Positions 48,672 to 58,295 of a DNA stretch of 64,000 bases are shown here, in pieces. A model generated the notes under the pieces. That model was not told the origin of the DNA. It saw nothing but the letters and a program-made list of their open reading frames with translations, and searched no databases. The stretch is taken from assembly GCF_023343835.1 (NCBI RefSeq), contig NC_064439.1:39673508-39737507 (forward strand), written 5' to 3'. This stretch comes from Lagopus muta. Its lineage: Eukaryota; Chordata; Aves; Galliformes; Phasianidae. Position numbers and translations under genes: made by a program. Positions within the stretch are counted from its first letter, which is position 1, and each line of letters begins with the position of its first letter.

Positions 48672-50481
48672 TATTGCTAAGCTGGAAAAAAATGGTGCAA
48701 GAAATTAAAATTCTTAAAATACCATTTTGTGTTTTTTTTTTCTATTAAAAAGACAAAAAGATTGTACAGTTTTGTGGTTCTTTTAGGAGTACATGGTGTA
48801 GAAGTGGATGAAAATAGGAATATTATGTGGGAATATACTGTGAATGCCCAAGACAACAAATTGAAGGCTGATTTTTGTTTGTCTGGCAATTTGGAAGATG
48901 AACTGAAGACAAAGTAAATAGGTGTCAGCTGCTAAAAGTTAGCGAGACAGGTTGTAGTAAACTCTTGTTTAACAGGATAGTTTTATCTCGTATGTAATGT
49001 TTAGAAATGTATCGTTATGAATACATGCAGAACTCTGCAATTGCAGAGTAAATGGTACCATGGCCAACAAGTTGTGTGGGAATGGGGCCAGCACTGACGC
49101 AGATGGAGCTATGGCAGACCTGCCCTCCCAAGGGCTACAAGGATATCACTTGGCTCAGGAAGGCTCTCCACAACAGGTTCCTGAAAGCCTGGGAGACAGA
49201 CCACGGAAATGCTACTGCCGTGTCATCTATTCTTATGTACTTTTTCAGGCATCTGTCACTAACCACTGCCAGAGACAAGATATTGACATAGAAGGTTTCC
49301 TAGTCTGTTTTGCTCTGGATGTTGTCTGTTTAATAAGTGCTGTTTTCTTCAATTTTGTCTTCCTCTCACTTATCTCTGCTAGGCAATTTCACCGTAGTCC
49401 AGATAGCAAAAAGAGGTGAGCTTTATTTCAAACAAAAGGATTTTAGTTCCCAGGACAGATTGCAGTAAAATGCTTTTAAATATATAAATATATGAAAGGT
49501 TTAAAATAAAAAATTATTTAATATTTCATAATCTCTGGAGACCTTGTAAAACACACAGCTTTTCTCCCCTTGGCAAATCTCTTTGTCATCCATTTGGCTT
49601 CTGATTTGTTTGCATCTTCCTTAATGCACTGGAGATCAGCTAACCCTAGAGGAAACAGAAGATTGCATGTTAAAATCCCCGGCTGATGTATTTTGTTTGA
49701 GTCAGACGTGAACAGATTGCCAGGTTCAGGATCAAGAGGAAAGGTTCTTTTCCCTATACTGATGGATTAGGATTTCTGCTTCTTATGGCCGATCACTTTG
49801 GAAATGCTTCAAGAACTGTGGCATACAATAATATACCCAACCTGGTCCAGCAGAGCATTACAGGTGGCTGTTGATATCGTACTGCTCCCTCTATTATAAG
49901 GTTCTGAGACTTGTTTTACATCTGTAGTGCTTGACACTCCACAGAGTTTCTGTTTTATGGACCATTTTGACCTAGACCCCAAGTGCTTGGTTACCCATGA
50001 TTGTAGCAGGTGGGACCTGAAGGTCCCGGCAGTCCTTCATAGGCTTCTTGCTGACCGCAGAGTAATGCATGTAAGCTAGCAGGCTAGAATTCAAACACAG
50101 TTATCTATGATGTTTTCTCTGTTTTTTAAATATTATTTAAAATGAGCAATACTTTTGAGATCTAGCTGTAAAACCACCACAGGTATGGTCTCATAATAGA
50201 GAAAGGTGGGCTAAGTCAAGACTGAGATGCATTGTTTCTGCCCTTCTTTTTGCAACCTCCTGCTGCAGCAAAACCAGTTTTATTTGTTCTTCCTTTTTGT
50301 TAGATTAGTATTACGTGTAGTTTTGTTAGATTACTGTTGTATGTAGTTAGATCAGTACAGCACCCCAGCTCGGCTCATGAGATGACTATGTGGTTGGCAG
50401 TGGTGGTGTTCTTTGACCTAGCACAAATATAAGAAGTCTAAGACTGTGTAACTGATTTCTTTCTTCTCCATAATTTTGCAG
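48672..50481 (+). other. CMTM8: CMTM8 intron 1, last part
   Basis: 1.8 kb leading to exon 2. It includes two exon-like + strand frames of uncertain meaning (48787-48917 and 49060-49419) and ends in a good pyrimidine tract and acceptor (cttctccataattttgcag). Confidence 0.7.
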
Positions 50482-50655
50482 ATATTAGGGCTGCTGGTGT
50501 GGACTCTGATCGCTGGAACAGAATACTTCCTATATCCAGCCTTTGGCTGGGTGATGTTTGTAGCTGTGTTTTACTGGGTCCTCACTGTCTTCTTTCTGAT
50601 CATCTACATGACCATGACCTACACCAGGATCCCCCAGGTGCCATGGACCACAGTG
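50482..50655 (+). CDS. CMTM8: CMTM8 exon 2 (58 codons; MARVEL TM1-TM2)
   Basis: The exon starts after ttttgcag with ILGLLVWTLIAGTEYFLYPA, continues FGWVMFVAVFYWVLTVFFLI and ends IYMTMTYTRIPQVPWTTV, before a GTAAAT donor at 50656. It supplies residues 56-113. Two hydrophobic segments are visible: about residues 53-73, spanning the exon 1/2 junction, and about 76-98. They form the first half of the MARVEL domain. The segments match mammalian CMTM8 nearly residue for residue as I recall it. The exon is 174 nt and phase 0 at both ends, so skipping it would keep the frame but remove TM1-TM2. Confidence 0.97.
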
Positions 50656-51917
50656 GTAAATACATCTGCTCATTGTTGTTTTGGATTTGCTGGGTTGTGA
50701 AGAGATTAAAATACTGGTGCATCCTACAGCTGCAGTTACCCAATCGTACTGGTGCTTTTTGCAGTTGTTTCCCCTAATTTCTGTCTCTGCATCCCTGCAG
50801 TGTTTAACCTTCATTCTACTCAGACAGTACTACCCTTTTAAAGTACTTTTCTTGTGACGTTTCACTGTTTTGTTCATCGATCGATTTAGTGACTTGATTT
50901 TTAATAATGTGTGTGACTCATTTATGCACAGTGGCCCATTTTTCACCCTTTAGTGATTACATCCCACGAAGAATGAATCTGTCACTGCGTTTGAGCTAAC
51001 AGACTCAGTTGTATGGCTTAAACAGTGGGAATCCCTACAGGAATCAACACCATGAGTTGGAAATGGTACCACGGATCTTAAAGCATGAGTCTTCCTCTGC
51101 TAAATGAAAATAAAATGTTGCTTAGAGAGGAAGCAGCAGTCTCACTAGCCATGTACAGCTAGAGTGAAAATGGTGCTGTAAATTATTAGTGTTATATGTA
51201 TGTAAAATACCTGCCACGTAATCCTTTGCTTTTAGCTCAAGACTAAATGAAAATTAGGTGAACAACTAATGTAATTGGAGAAAAAATTCACAGGTATTTG
51301 AAGTTCAGGTCTAACTTTTGTTATTTAAAGAAATCCTGCTAGTTATACAAATGAGTGTTATATATTTGTGTGATTTTCATAACATGCTGATTTTCAAGAG
51401 AATAGATGCTAAATGTCATTGTCACATAAGCCAACTGGCTATTTGTAACCCATACAGCAAATAACATAAATTTGGTTTTGCATTTGTTTGATACAGTGAA
51501 ATACTGCTTTTCTCTCTTTTTCTACTAGATAAGGGCTATTAGTGAGAATTCTGCTGTTTTTATGATAAAATATATTTGACTTCTATGTTGCAAACAGTGT
51601 ATGTGACTAAAATTGAATACACTTTTCACCTTCCCTTTTGTTGCTGTAATAAATAGCTAGCTATAGCAATTACTAATAACAGCAACAAGGATTATGCTCA
51701 GATAGCTTCTCTGTTTTCAAGTTTCACGACCAGCAATTACCTTGAAGGCTATAACAACGCTATAGAAATGTTGGATTATTTCAATTACAGCAGTAATGTG
51801 TCTGGGTATGGTTAGAAGTGCGTGTGGTTTTTTTTTTCTTCCCGATTCCATTAAGTGTAAGTAAAGTACATTCAAAAGGAAAACATCTTTGTATCCATTT
51901 TGTTACAGTTTTAGTTA
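50656..51917 (+). other. CMTM8: CMTM8 intron 2, first part
   Basis: No gene seen. It is AT-rich, with a 12-bp perfect palindrome ATAGCTAGCTAT at 51653-51664 and a motif-rich patch (51640-51800) that may be conserved. Confidence 0.7.
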
Positions 51918-51920
51918 TTA

Positions 51921-52107
51921 CCCTTCTTTTATCAGTTCAACACTATTACCAGGCAACGGCTGCAAGTAAATGAGTTGCCCCTGATCTGTGTGGCAGACAA
52001 GCTGCAGTTCTTGATTAATTTCTGCTTGAAACTGAGTATATTTCTTGCTCTGAGTTCCAAATGTATGGTAGATAAGATCACCCAAGTGTAGGTCCAAAAG
52101 GTACTCT
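51921..52107 (-). other. Unidentified exon-like coding segment, minus strand
   Basis: On the minus strand a long pyrimidine tract and acceptor (ttatcttgtaccacag) precede an open frame of about 62 codons. It reads GEYLLDLHLGDLIYHTFGTQ, SKKYTQFQAEINQELQLVCH and TDQGQLIYLQPLPGNSVELI, then KEG and either a TAA stop (ending about 51918) or a GTAATA donor. The residue mix is that of a globular protein. I do not recognise the family. It lies antisense in CMTM8 intron 2, just downstream (minus-strand sense) of an LTR-like element, so it could be an exon of an antisense gene, a stranded gene fragment, part of an old retroelement, or chance. The frame is also open through the acceptor (to about 52145), which weakens the exon argument. 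Confidence 0.35.
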
Positions 52108-52252
52108 CCCTCTGTGGTACAAGATAATTTGAAGAAAAAATGCAAAACAAACTAAAGACGCTTGGATTTCAGCTTCTTTTGCCCTGAGGTATTGAAAGAG
52201 CTATTGGGAGGAGCCTGTGAATTGAACCTCTGCCACTCCTGGCTGGCCAACG

Positions 52253-52628
52253 TGTTCAGAGAGATGTTTTTAATGTTTTCATTGAGGAGGTGTATAATCA
52301 ATGGATATCAAGATGTTACAATCACAATATAATCAAGAGAGTTAGGCAAAGTGGACAATGATAACAAAAGAGAATCAATGGAAAGCTTACCCTTATGCTG
52401 GGCTCACCTACAAAACACCAGCAGAGGCAATCTCCAGAAGAGATCCTTCCCCACTAGTAGCCAGCTCTTAAATAGGTCTAGGAAGGATGCAGCCTGCCTC
52501 CACCCCTTCCTGCAGCACAGCTGAATTGCCTTCACCTGTGCTCCTCTGGCTGACTCATTGCTCACCTCAGGTGATCAATCAGAGGTTCAGGCCGTGACTC
52601 AGCAGTTCCCATACAGGAGGGCATGACA
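52253..52628 (-). mobile_element. LTR-like element (about 376 bp), minus strand, possibly ERVL class
   Basis: On the minus strand the segment starts TGTCATGCCC and ends CTCTCTGAACA, giving the TGT...ACA termini usual for retroviral LTRs. Inside is a TATA-like TATTTAAGAGC (+ strand 52465-52476), and an ATTAAA poly(A) variant lies near its end (52269-52274). Two bases beyond the ACA end is a stretch (52230-52251) that resembles the 3' end of tRNA-Leu, as a primer-binding site of ERVL-class elements would. No partner LTR and no target duplication were found, so it may be a 5' LTR with a residual leader. Family not recognised; old and defective. Confidence 0.5.
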
Positions 52629-54988
52629 CACACCTCTTGAATGTCACACCTTTTCAGAGAGTTTACAGCCACCTTCTCCCCATTCCCCAAAGTATCGGTC
52701 TTTGCTAATTATTGTTCTTCCTCCTTAGGCAACAGTTAGCTAAAACCGTGCCTATTGTATGCAGCATCCAAAGTTACATCTGGACTTCCCTGCCACAAAC
52801 CGGGTTTTTGCAGGTTAAGCACGTTACCAAATTGCTTAAGATGCAGTTACTTTACTGCAAATTAACCCAAAGGATGTGCTTCAGAAGTGACTCTCCTTAA
52901 TAGGGCCAGTTCTTTGCTAAAACAATCAATGGAAGCTTTTAAAATTGGGTAGATTTGAATTTAAGAAGCAGATGGTAATTTAGCATGAACCATTTGGTTT
53001 GAGTAATATATTGGCAGTAAACGGCCCAATCAGCTTGCATTGCATTCCATCTTCCCTAGCAGTGTTATTTCCCAAAGCAGCACTTCTAAAAAATTATGTG
53101 CTTTTTTTTCTACATGACAAGATATTGCAGGGATTTGTAGCTTTCCAAGGTAATTGAGTCTTTTTGGAACGGGAAATTTAAAAATAACAACAACAAATAT
53201 TCTAGGCAATCAAGTTTGAAGTTGGAAAATCAGTGCATTGCAGAAGTTGTGCTTTCCACTTTTTGGCACCCTATCCTAAAATTGACTGTTTGATATTTTA
53301 TTACTGTAATACCTAGATAGAAGAGGTGATTTGTACAGGGAGATACTGTATTTTATTAGATGAGCTGCTACAGGCGAGATAAAAGCCACTCACAAGGGTG
53401 TGAATAAAACCTCAAGTCCCCTGTGCTGGGCTTCAGCTGAGTGCTGAGGCACTGCCCTGTGTTCTCTGCAGAAATGTAGGTAGGTGGGTCTTTTCCAAAT
53501 GTCCTGAAGCTGCAAGGACTTAAAACCACAGGAGAATGTGAATTCTCTTCAGCTTGCATGAATTTGGTCAGACCTCATAAACTGAGTGGATAACAGATGA
53601 CAGCACAGCATGCTGCTCTCTGGAAGGGCTCGTAGCTGAGAAAGCAAGTTTCTGGGGAATGGCTTCCCTTCAGGAAGGTTTGAACCCTGTCTGTCGTTAG
53701 AATGTGGGGCAGTGAGCCAGGCTCCACCGAGTCTGAATTGAGGTCTTTCTGAAGCAAAGGAGAAGGAGGTGAGGAGCTCCCACACCAATTGCTCCAATGT
53801 GCTGACCTGTGTTTTGGTGCACTGAGGGAGTTGCTGAGACAGACACGGGTGCCTTCTGAATTTCTCTCCTTTTTTTTAGATCGTGACAGAGTTCATGATT
53901 GGGGAATTCAGTCATGAACAATTGAGGTACATCCCCAGCATCTACTGGGTCACACCATGGAAATGAATAAGTTGGAGCTGCACCAGTCTGCATCATTTAG
54001 AGACAACTGGGACAACAGAGTTAAGGCTTATGATATGTGTGTGATGCTGTGAGGTGCAAACATAGAGCCAGAAGCTGAATGGAGGGGACCATGTACAACA
54101 CTAGGGCTTTGTCTAAATTCAGTTACTAATTCCAATAAGCAATGAGTAATTAATGTCAAAGTATTCAAGTTACTTACTTAAAGAAAAATAAACGCATACC
54201 TTTTTGTTTGCCTTTTCTCAGATGTTCGCCTTCCTGTTGCCTATGACATGCAAAACCAGAATAAACTGTCCTTGATTATTCTCTGTAGTTTTATGTAAGA
54301 TGAAGGTCATCTGCCTTGCTTCATTCATAGTAATGAGCATAGATTCCCTGAGACATTCACTCTTTTCCTGGGAAGAAAAAATGCAGTGTCTGCCACAGAT
54401 GGGTCTTTCAATGACCCAGGTAGTCCTTTCAGAGTGTTTTCCTCCTTCGTTTTATGTTGTGGTTTGTTTGCTTTTTCTTCTCTCAGAAACAGGCAGAAGG
54501 GAAAATTACTGAATGGTGAAAGAATACTCACCAAAAAAATTGTACCCACTTTATTTCCTTCAAAAATGAAGACAAAGTTGTGGAATAAATATTGCAGATG
54601 GGGGGTTGGGTTTTGTTTGTTTGTTTGTCTTTCATGTAGTCTCATATTCTTTCTGCCTAATATTTAGCTTAAGCAATCTGTGTACCTGTTTTCAATTTTG
54701 GAAAATCAGAGTACCTGGCTTTAAATTAAACTTTTCTGTATTTAGTTTGATGGAACAAGCAATTGGTCCAAAATGTGCTCTAACGTTCATGAATATTAAG
54801 AATAAGCAATTAAATTCTAATCTTACAGAGAGGAAGTTAAAAGAGGGTAAAATCATCGAGAATCACATTTTGTGTGTACATTGGATGTGCACATTGTGTT
54901 TCAGAGGAGATTTTTGTAATGTTGGAACAGAAAATGGTAACAACTGTTTTTGCATATGAATTGCTAATTCGATTTTCTTTTTCAACAG
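52629..54988 (+). other. CMTM8: CMTM8 intron 2, last part
   Basis: 2.4 kb of intron with a possible alternative terminal exon at 53880-53966 and a (TTTG)n patch near 54611-54630. Overlapping frames on both strands are unconvincing as genes. Confidence 0.65.
53880..53966 (+). other. Possible alternative last coding exon of CMTM8
   Basis: After a strong pyrimidine tract (ttctctccttttttttag) an open frame of 28 codons reads IVTEFMIGEFSHEQLRYIPS then IYWVTPWK and a TGA stop at 53964-53966. Exon 2 ends in phase 0, so splicing into this site would keep the frame and give a 141-residue product with the N tail and TM1-TM2 only. No canonical AATAAA lies close downstream; the nearest I noticed is near 54187. 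It is a plausible cryptic or alternative exon, without conservation or transcript evidence. Confidence 0.25.
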
Positions 54989-55105
54989 GGTCTGTGTTTT
55001 AATGGGAGTGCCTTCATTTTGTACCTCATTGCCGCCATTGTAGATGCATCTTCAGTCACCAAAGAACTGGACAGTCACAATTACAACAGTTGGGCAGCTT
55101 CTTCA
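54989..55105 (+). CDS. CMTM8: CMTM8 exon 3 (39 codons; MARVEL TM3)
   Basis: The exon follows ctttttcaacag and reads GLCFNGSAFILYLIAAIVDA then SSVTKELDSHNYNSWAASS, ending at a GTGAGT donor (55106). It supplies residues 114-152: the third transmembrane segment (about 114-134) and the loop leading to TM4. GLCFNGSAF, VDASSV and DSHN-NSWAAS agree with mammalian CMTM8. It is 117 nt and phase 0 on both sides. Confidence 0.97.
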
Positions 55106-57749
55106 GTGAGTTCATTTTTTGTCTCAGTCACAGTTGTATGTCTAACAAAGTGATACCAAACAGCGCCTGTCTGGATGTGAGGGTTGAAATGCACACATTC
55201 TGGATTTCAAAAAGCTGCAGATTGCAGTAGGGGCTCACACAAAATCTACTGATAACTGTAATTTAGTTTGTAGGTTTTGAAGGCAACTAGGAATTCAACC
55301 AGGAGATGACAGTCACGGATGCAAAGGCTGTAGTGGCTTTAAGATCAGACTGTTTCCCCCTCCCTGCCTCCATTCATTACTAGCTTTCTAGCAGAAGTTA
55401 CGGCCTCTACCTCAGAGTGAACAAATTGGGTGAACACAAAGTTACTTCAGCGCACTCAGTGCACTTCAGTTACTTCAGTACACAATTTCCAAAGCAGCTT
55501 AAACTAACCCAGCTGACTTTGCACTGATGTGGTTAAAGTGCATTTAATTTCTGTTGGCTGAGCCATGCACAGAGCACTGTGGGAAGGCCTTGAAATGGTG
55601 CCTCCATTTCTACAGTGACTTCCAAGCTCACCTTTTGATAATCTTGGGCAACACTTGAAAAATCATGTAACTTCCAACTGTTTTTGACATTACTGACTTT
55701 CTACTTAGATTTGGAAGTCCAAAGCATTCAAAGTGGGTAAAAAAAACCATTTTTTTTTTAATTTTATAAGGACCAGATTAGGTGAAGGTATTCTCTAGCT
55801 AAGTTAAAGGAGTTGCAGAAGAACTTTGCGCATTTTGGTAACAGCAGTCAAATTCAATTGTATTGGAGTAACTCTGAATTACAGCTACTTTGCTGATGGT
55901 TAATGCATCTGCAATTGTCCTTTCTGGACTATTCACAAATTCTGTCTTCTGCCTGAAGCTTATTTTACACAGTGATGAACACAGAGACCTGAACACCTGC
56001 TCTGTTTTTATCTTGGGAATGATGTAACTATGTCCCTGTCACTTCAGTGGTGTTCAGGATCTTCACCTCTTGGCAGTTTGTAATTATTGATCTGCTTCTC
56101 AGCCAGTGGTGTTGACAGGAGCTCGCTTGCTGCTCGATAATCTTCCATGCTGACTCATGCTTTATGCAAAATGCACCAATGCTCATGGGATATTTGGAAT
56201 CTCTTCTAATACCCCCTAATAATGTTCATCTAATGCACTGTCTAAATAAACTATTAAATGTAGTTTAATAGTGCTCTCTGTACACATTAGGTGTTTCATG
56301 GACATATGTTTGTGAGAATTTAGCAAATCATCCATCTCCGATATCTTTTCTCTACTGGGAAGATTTTGGATGGAGGTTTTAGTTTCTAAGAAATAACATT
56401 CTTCTGGTAAGGAGAATGTTAGAATTTTCTATTGTTACCAGGTTTTATATCATCATCTACAAGTTTTTGTGCCATGGATTGAATTTACATGAGATAAGGC
56501 TGACCCAAAATTTTTGGAAGGCTCAGATTTACTGCCTTGTGTATATGCCTAGTAGTGCCTACCTGGGCCAGTGAGAGAAGCGAGAAGTGTTACTAGAATC
56601 ATAAAATATATTTAGGCTGGAAGGGACCTCTGGAGATCATCTGGTCCAACCTCTCCTCCCCCAGCACAGGGTTAGCTTGCACCAGGTTGCTCAGGGCCTC
56701 GTCTGTTTGAGTTTTGAGCATTTCTGAGGATGGATTTTCCAAAATGCCTCAAGGCCATATTGCCATATTTGATTTCTCTCACAGTGATTTTTTTTTTTCT
56801 TTGCTAATATCTAATTGAAATTTCCCTTACTGTAACTTGTTTTTGTTCCCTCTTGTCCCTACCACTGCCAAACTCCAAGAAAAGTAGTGTTTGCCCTGTT
56901 TGCAATGTCAGCTTTATTTGGTTCAGTTACCAGCACAAAACATTCTGGTCTTATCATAAGCTATTTTGAACAACATGCAGTGATTAGCAGGAACTTAACC
57001 ACTGGCATTGAATTGGACTTTATCAGTATAACTGAAATAGTTCACAGCTGTTCTTTTGCTTCTGGCTGCATATGCAGTAAGGAATTCAAACACCACTGAT
57101 ATTCTGTAGTTCCTAAAAATCTTCAAATGTAAAATAAATCTAGCCTGCTATAGAAGACTTCTTCTGCAGTCACTTTCTGATAATGTAGTGATATCTTAAT
57201 GAGGTTGCTGCCACTCTCTGCACTGAGAAATAAATTCACTAATAGAGGACTACTGAATTACTATCATTTGAGAATGTGCCTGGGCCTGAATTTTGAATTT
57301 AGGTTTGCTCTAAATGACCTCTCTGGATGCGCAGTGTGCCACACTGAGGCACAGGTGGCCTTCAGGCAGCTCCTGGAATGCAGCAGCAGCTGCAATGTGG
57401 GGGCATTAGTTTGAGCTCACAGTGTCGCTTGGTCTTTACGAACAACTGAAGTTAAAAGCTGCAAGTATAGGGTTGGTGGGCATCCAGTCTGTAGGATCCC
57501 TTCTGAGGCAATATGATGTGGAGATAAGTGTTGAAATAGTCTATATTTTAGCTGCTTCTAGGCCCATATTCCTACACAAAGTTTATTTAAACGAGGTTGA
57601 CTGCGATGGCAACCCAAGTACAAGAAGGCCAGATACCACCATTTTAGCAATTCTGCTGCTTTTATCCAAATACCATCATAAATTTTTCAAATGACTGAGA
57701 ACGCTCTCAAATATTTTTCTGACATTCATTTTCACTCTTCTCTCCACAG
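55106..57749 (+). other. CMTM8: CMTM8 intron 3
   Basis: 2.6 kb intron with an old antisense CR1 piece at 56594-56880. A segment near 55800-55960 resembles an ancient amniote interspersed repeat (attggagtaactctgaatta). Frames at 57199-57414 and 57422-57694 have no recognisable features. Confidence 0.7.
56594..56880 (-). mobile_element. Old CR1 LINE 3' fragment, minus strand
   Basis: The + strand reads agaatcataaaatatattta, ggctggaagggacctctgga, gatcatctggtccaacctct, then caggttgctcagggcctcgt and, after more divergent sequence, ttccctcttgtccctacc. These are CR1 3'-region landmarks in inverted order, from an older subfamily than the copies at 16494 and 21611. The right border is approximate. 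Confidence 0.88.
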
Positions 57750-57833
57750 TTCTTTGCCTTTGTGGTTACCTCCTGCTATGCTGGAAATACATATTTTAGC
57801 TTTATATCTTGGCGATCAAGAACTTTGCAGTAA
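57750..57833 (+). CDS. CMTM8: CMTM8 exon 4 with stop (MARVEL TM4 and C tail)
   Basis: The terminal coding exon follows cttctctccacag and reads FFAFVVTSCYAGNTYFSFIS then WRSRTLQ and TAA (57831-57833). It supplies residues 153-179: the fourth hydrophobic segment (about 153-173) and a short basic cytosolic tail. The total is 55+58+39+27 = 179 residues, against 173 in human CMTM8, with the excess in the N-terminal proline-rich stretch. All four exons are in frame with intact splice sites, so the gene should be functional. Confidence 0.97.
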   Translation, partial: FFAFVVTSCYAGNTYFSFISWRSRTLQ

Positions 57834-58295
57834 AAATTGTGTTAAAATGAATTCTGTAGAATAAAACGTCTTGAGGATTATACTCTTCTTGATGGAAGCT
57901 TGGAACAAGGATTAGATCTTCTGGAACATTTCTGTTGTAATTGAAGAAATATATTTAAACTTAGATTAAAATGAATATTTATAATATGATATCATATTTA
58001 GTGACATCTAACACTGACTTTGTACTGTATAATAGAATTTCATACTGCTTCTTTTAAAATTAACATGGTATTTTTCTAGACATTGTATAGATGTTATAAC
58101 TAAACCTTTAATAAACTTCGCTCAGATTATGTGCCAGTTTTGTAAATTTAACTTTTTAAATGTCACCTGTGTACTTTTGATAACGAATGCTACAAATCAA
58201 AAGTAAGATTGATATTATATGTATACAAAGTGACCTGGTGAAAAAGAAAAATACCAAAAAGCTTTAAAGAGAAATAAATAATTGACGCAGCTTTG
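57834..58295 (+). other. CMTM8: CMTM8 3' untranslated region (inferred)
   Basis: AT-rich sequence after the stop with three canonical AATAAA signals (57860, 58110, 58273). The middle one is followed by a T/GT-rich stretch (ttatgtgccagttttgtaaattt) and is the best candidate. The 3' UTR is therefore about 300-460 nt. Confidence 0.65.
58110..58115 (+). terminator. CMTM8: Poly(A) signal AATAAA of CMTM8
   Basis: Canonical signal 277 bases after the stop, with a GU/U-rich element 15-30 bases downstream. Alternatives: AATAAA at 57860-57865 (very short UTR) and at 58273-58278 (with tttgaatgttttgtaag downstream). Confidence 0.65.

Noticed and set aside
55799-55996. Minus-strand 65-codon frame that looks protein-like (EFVNSPERTIADALTISKVA)
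   Set aside because: The + strand contains attggagtaactctgaatta, which resembles a widespread old amniote repeat, so the frame is more likely repeat-derived than an exon.
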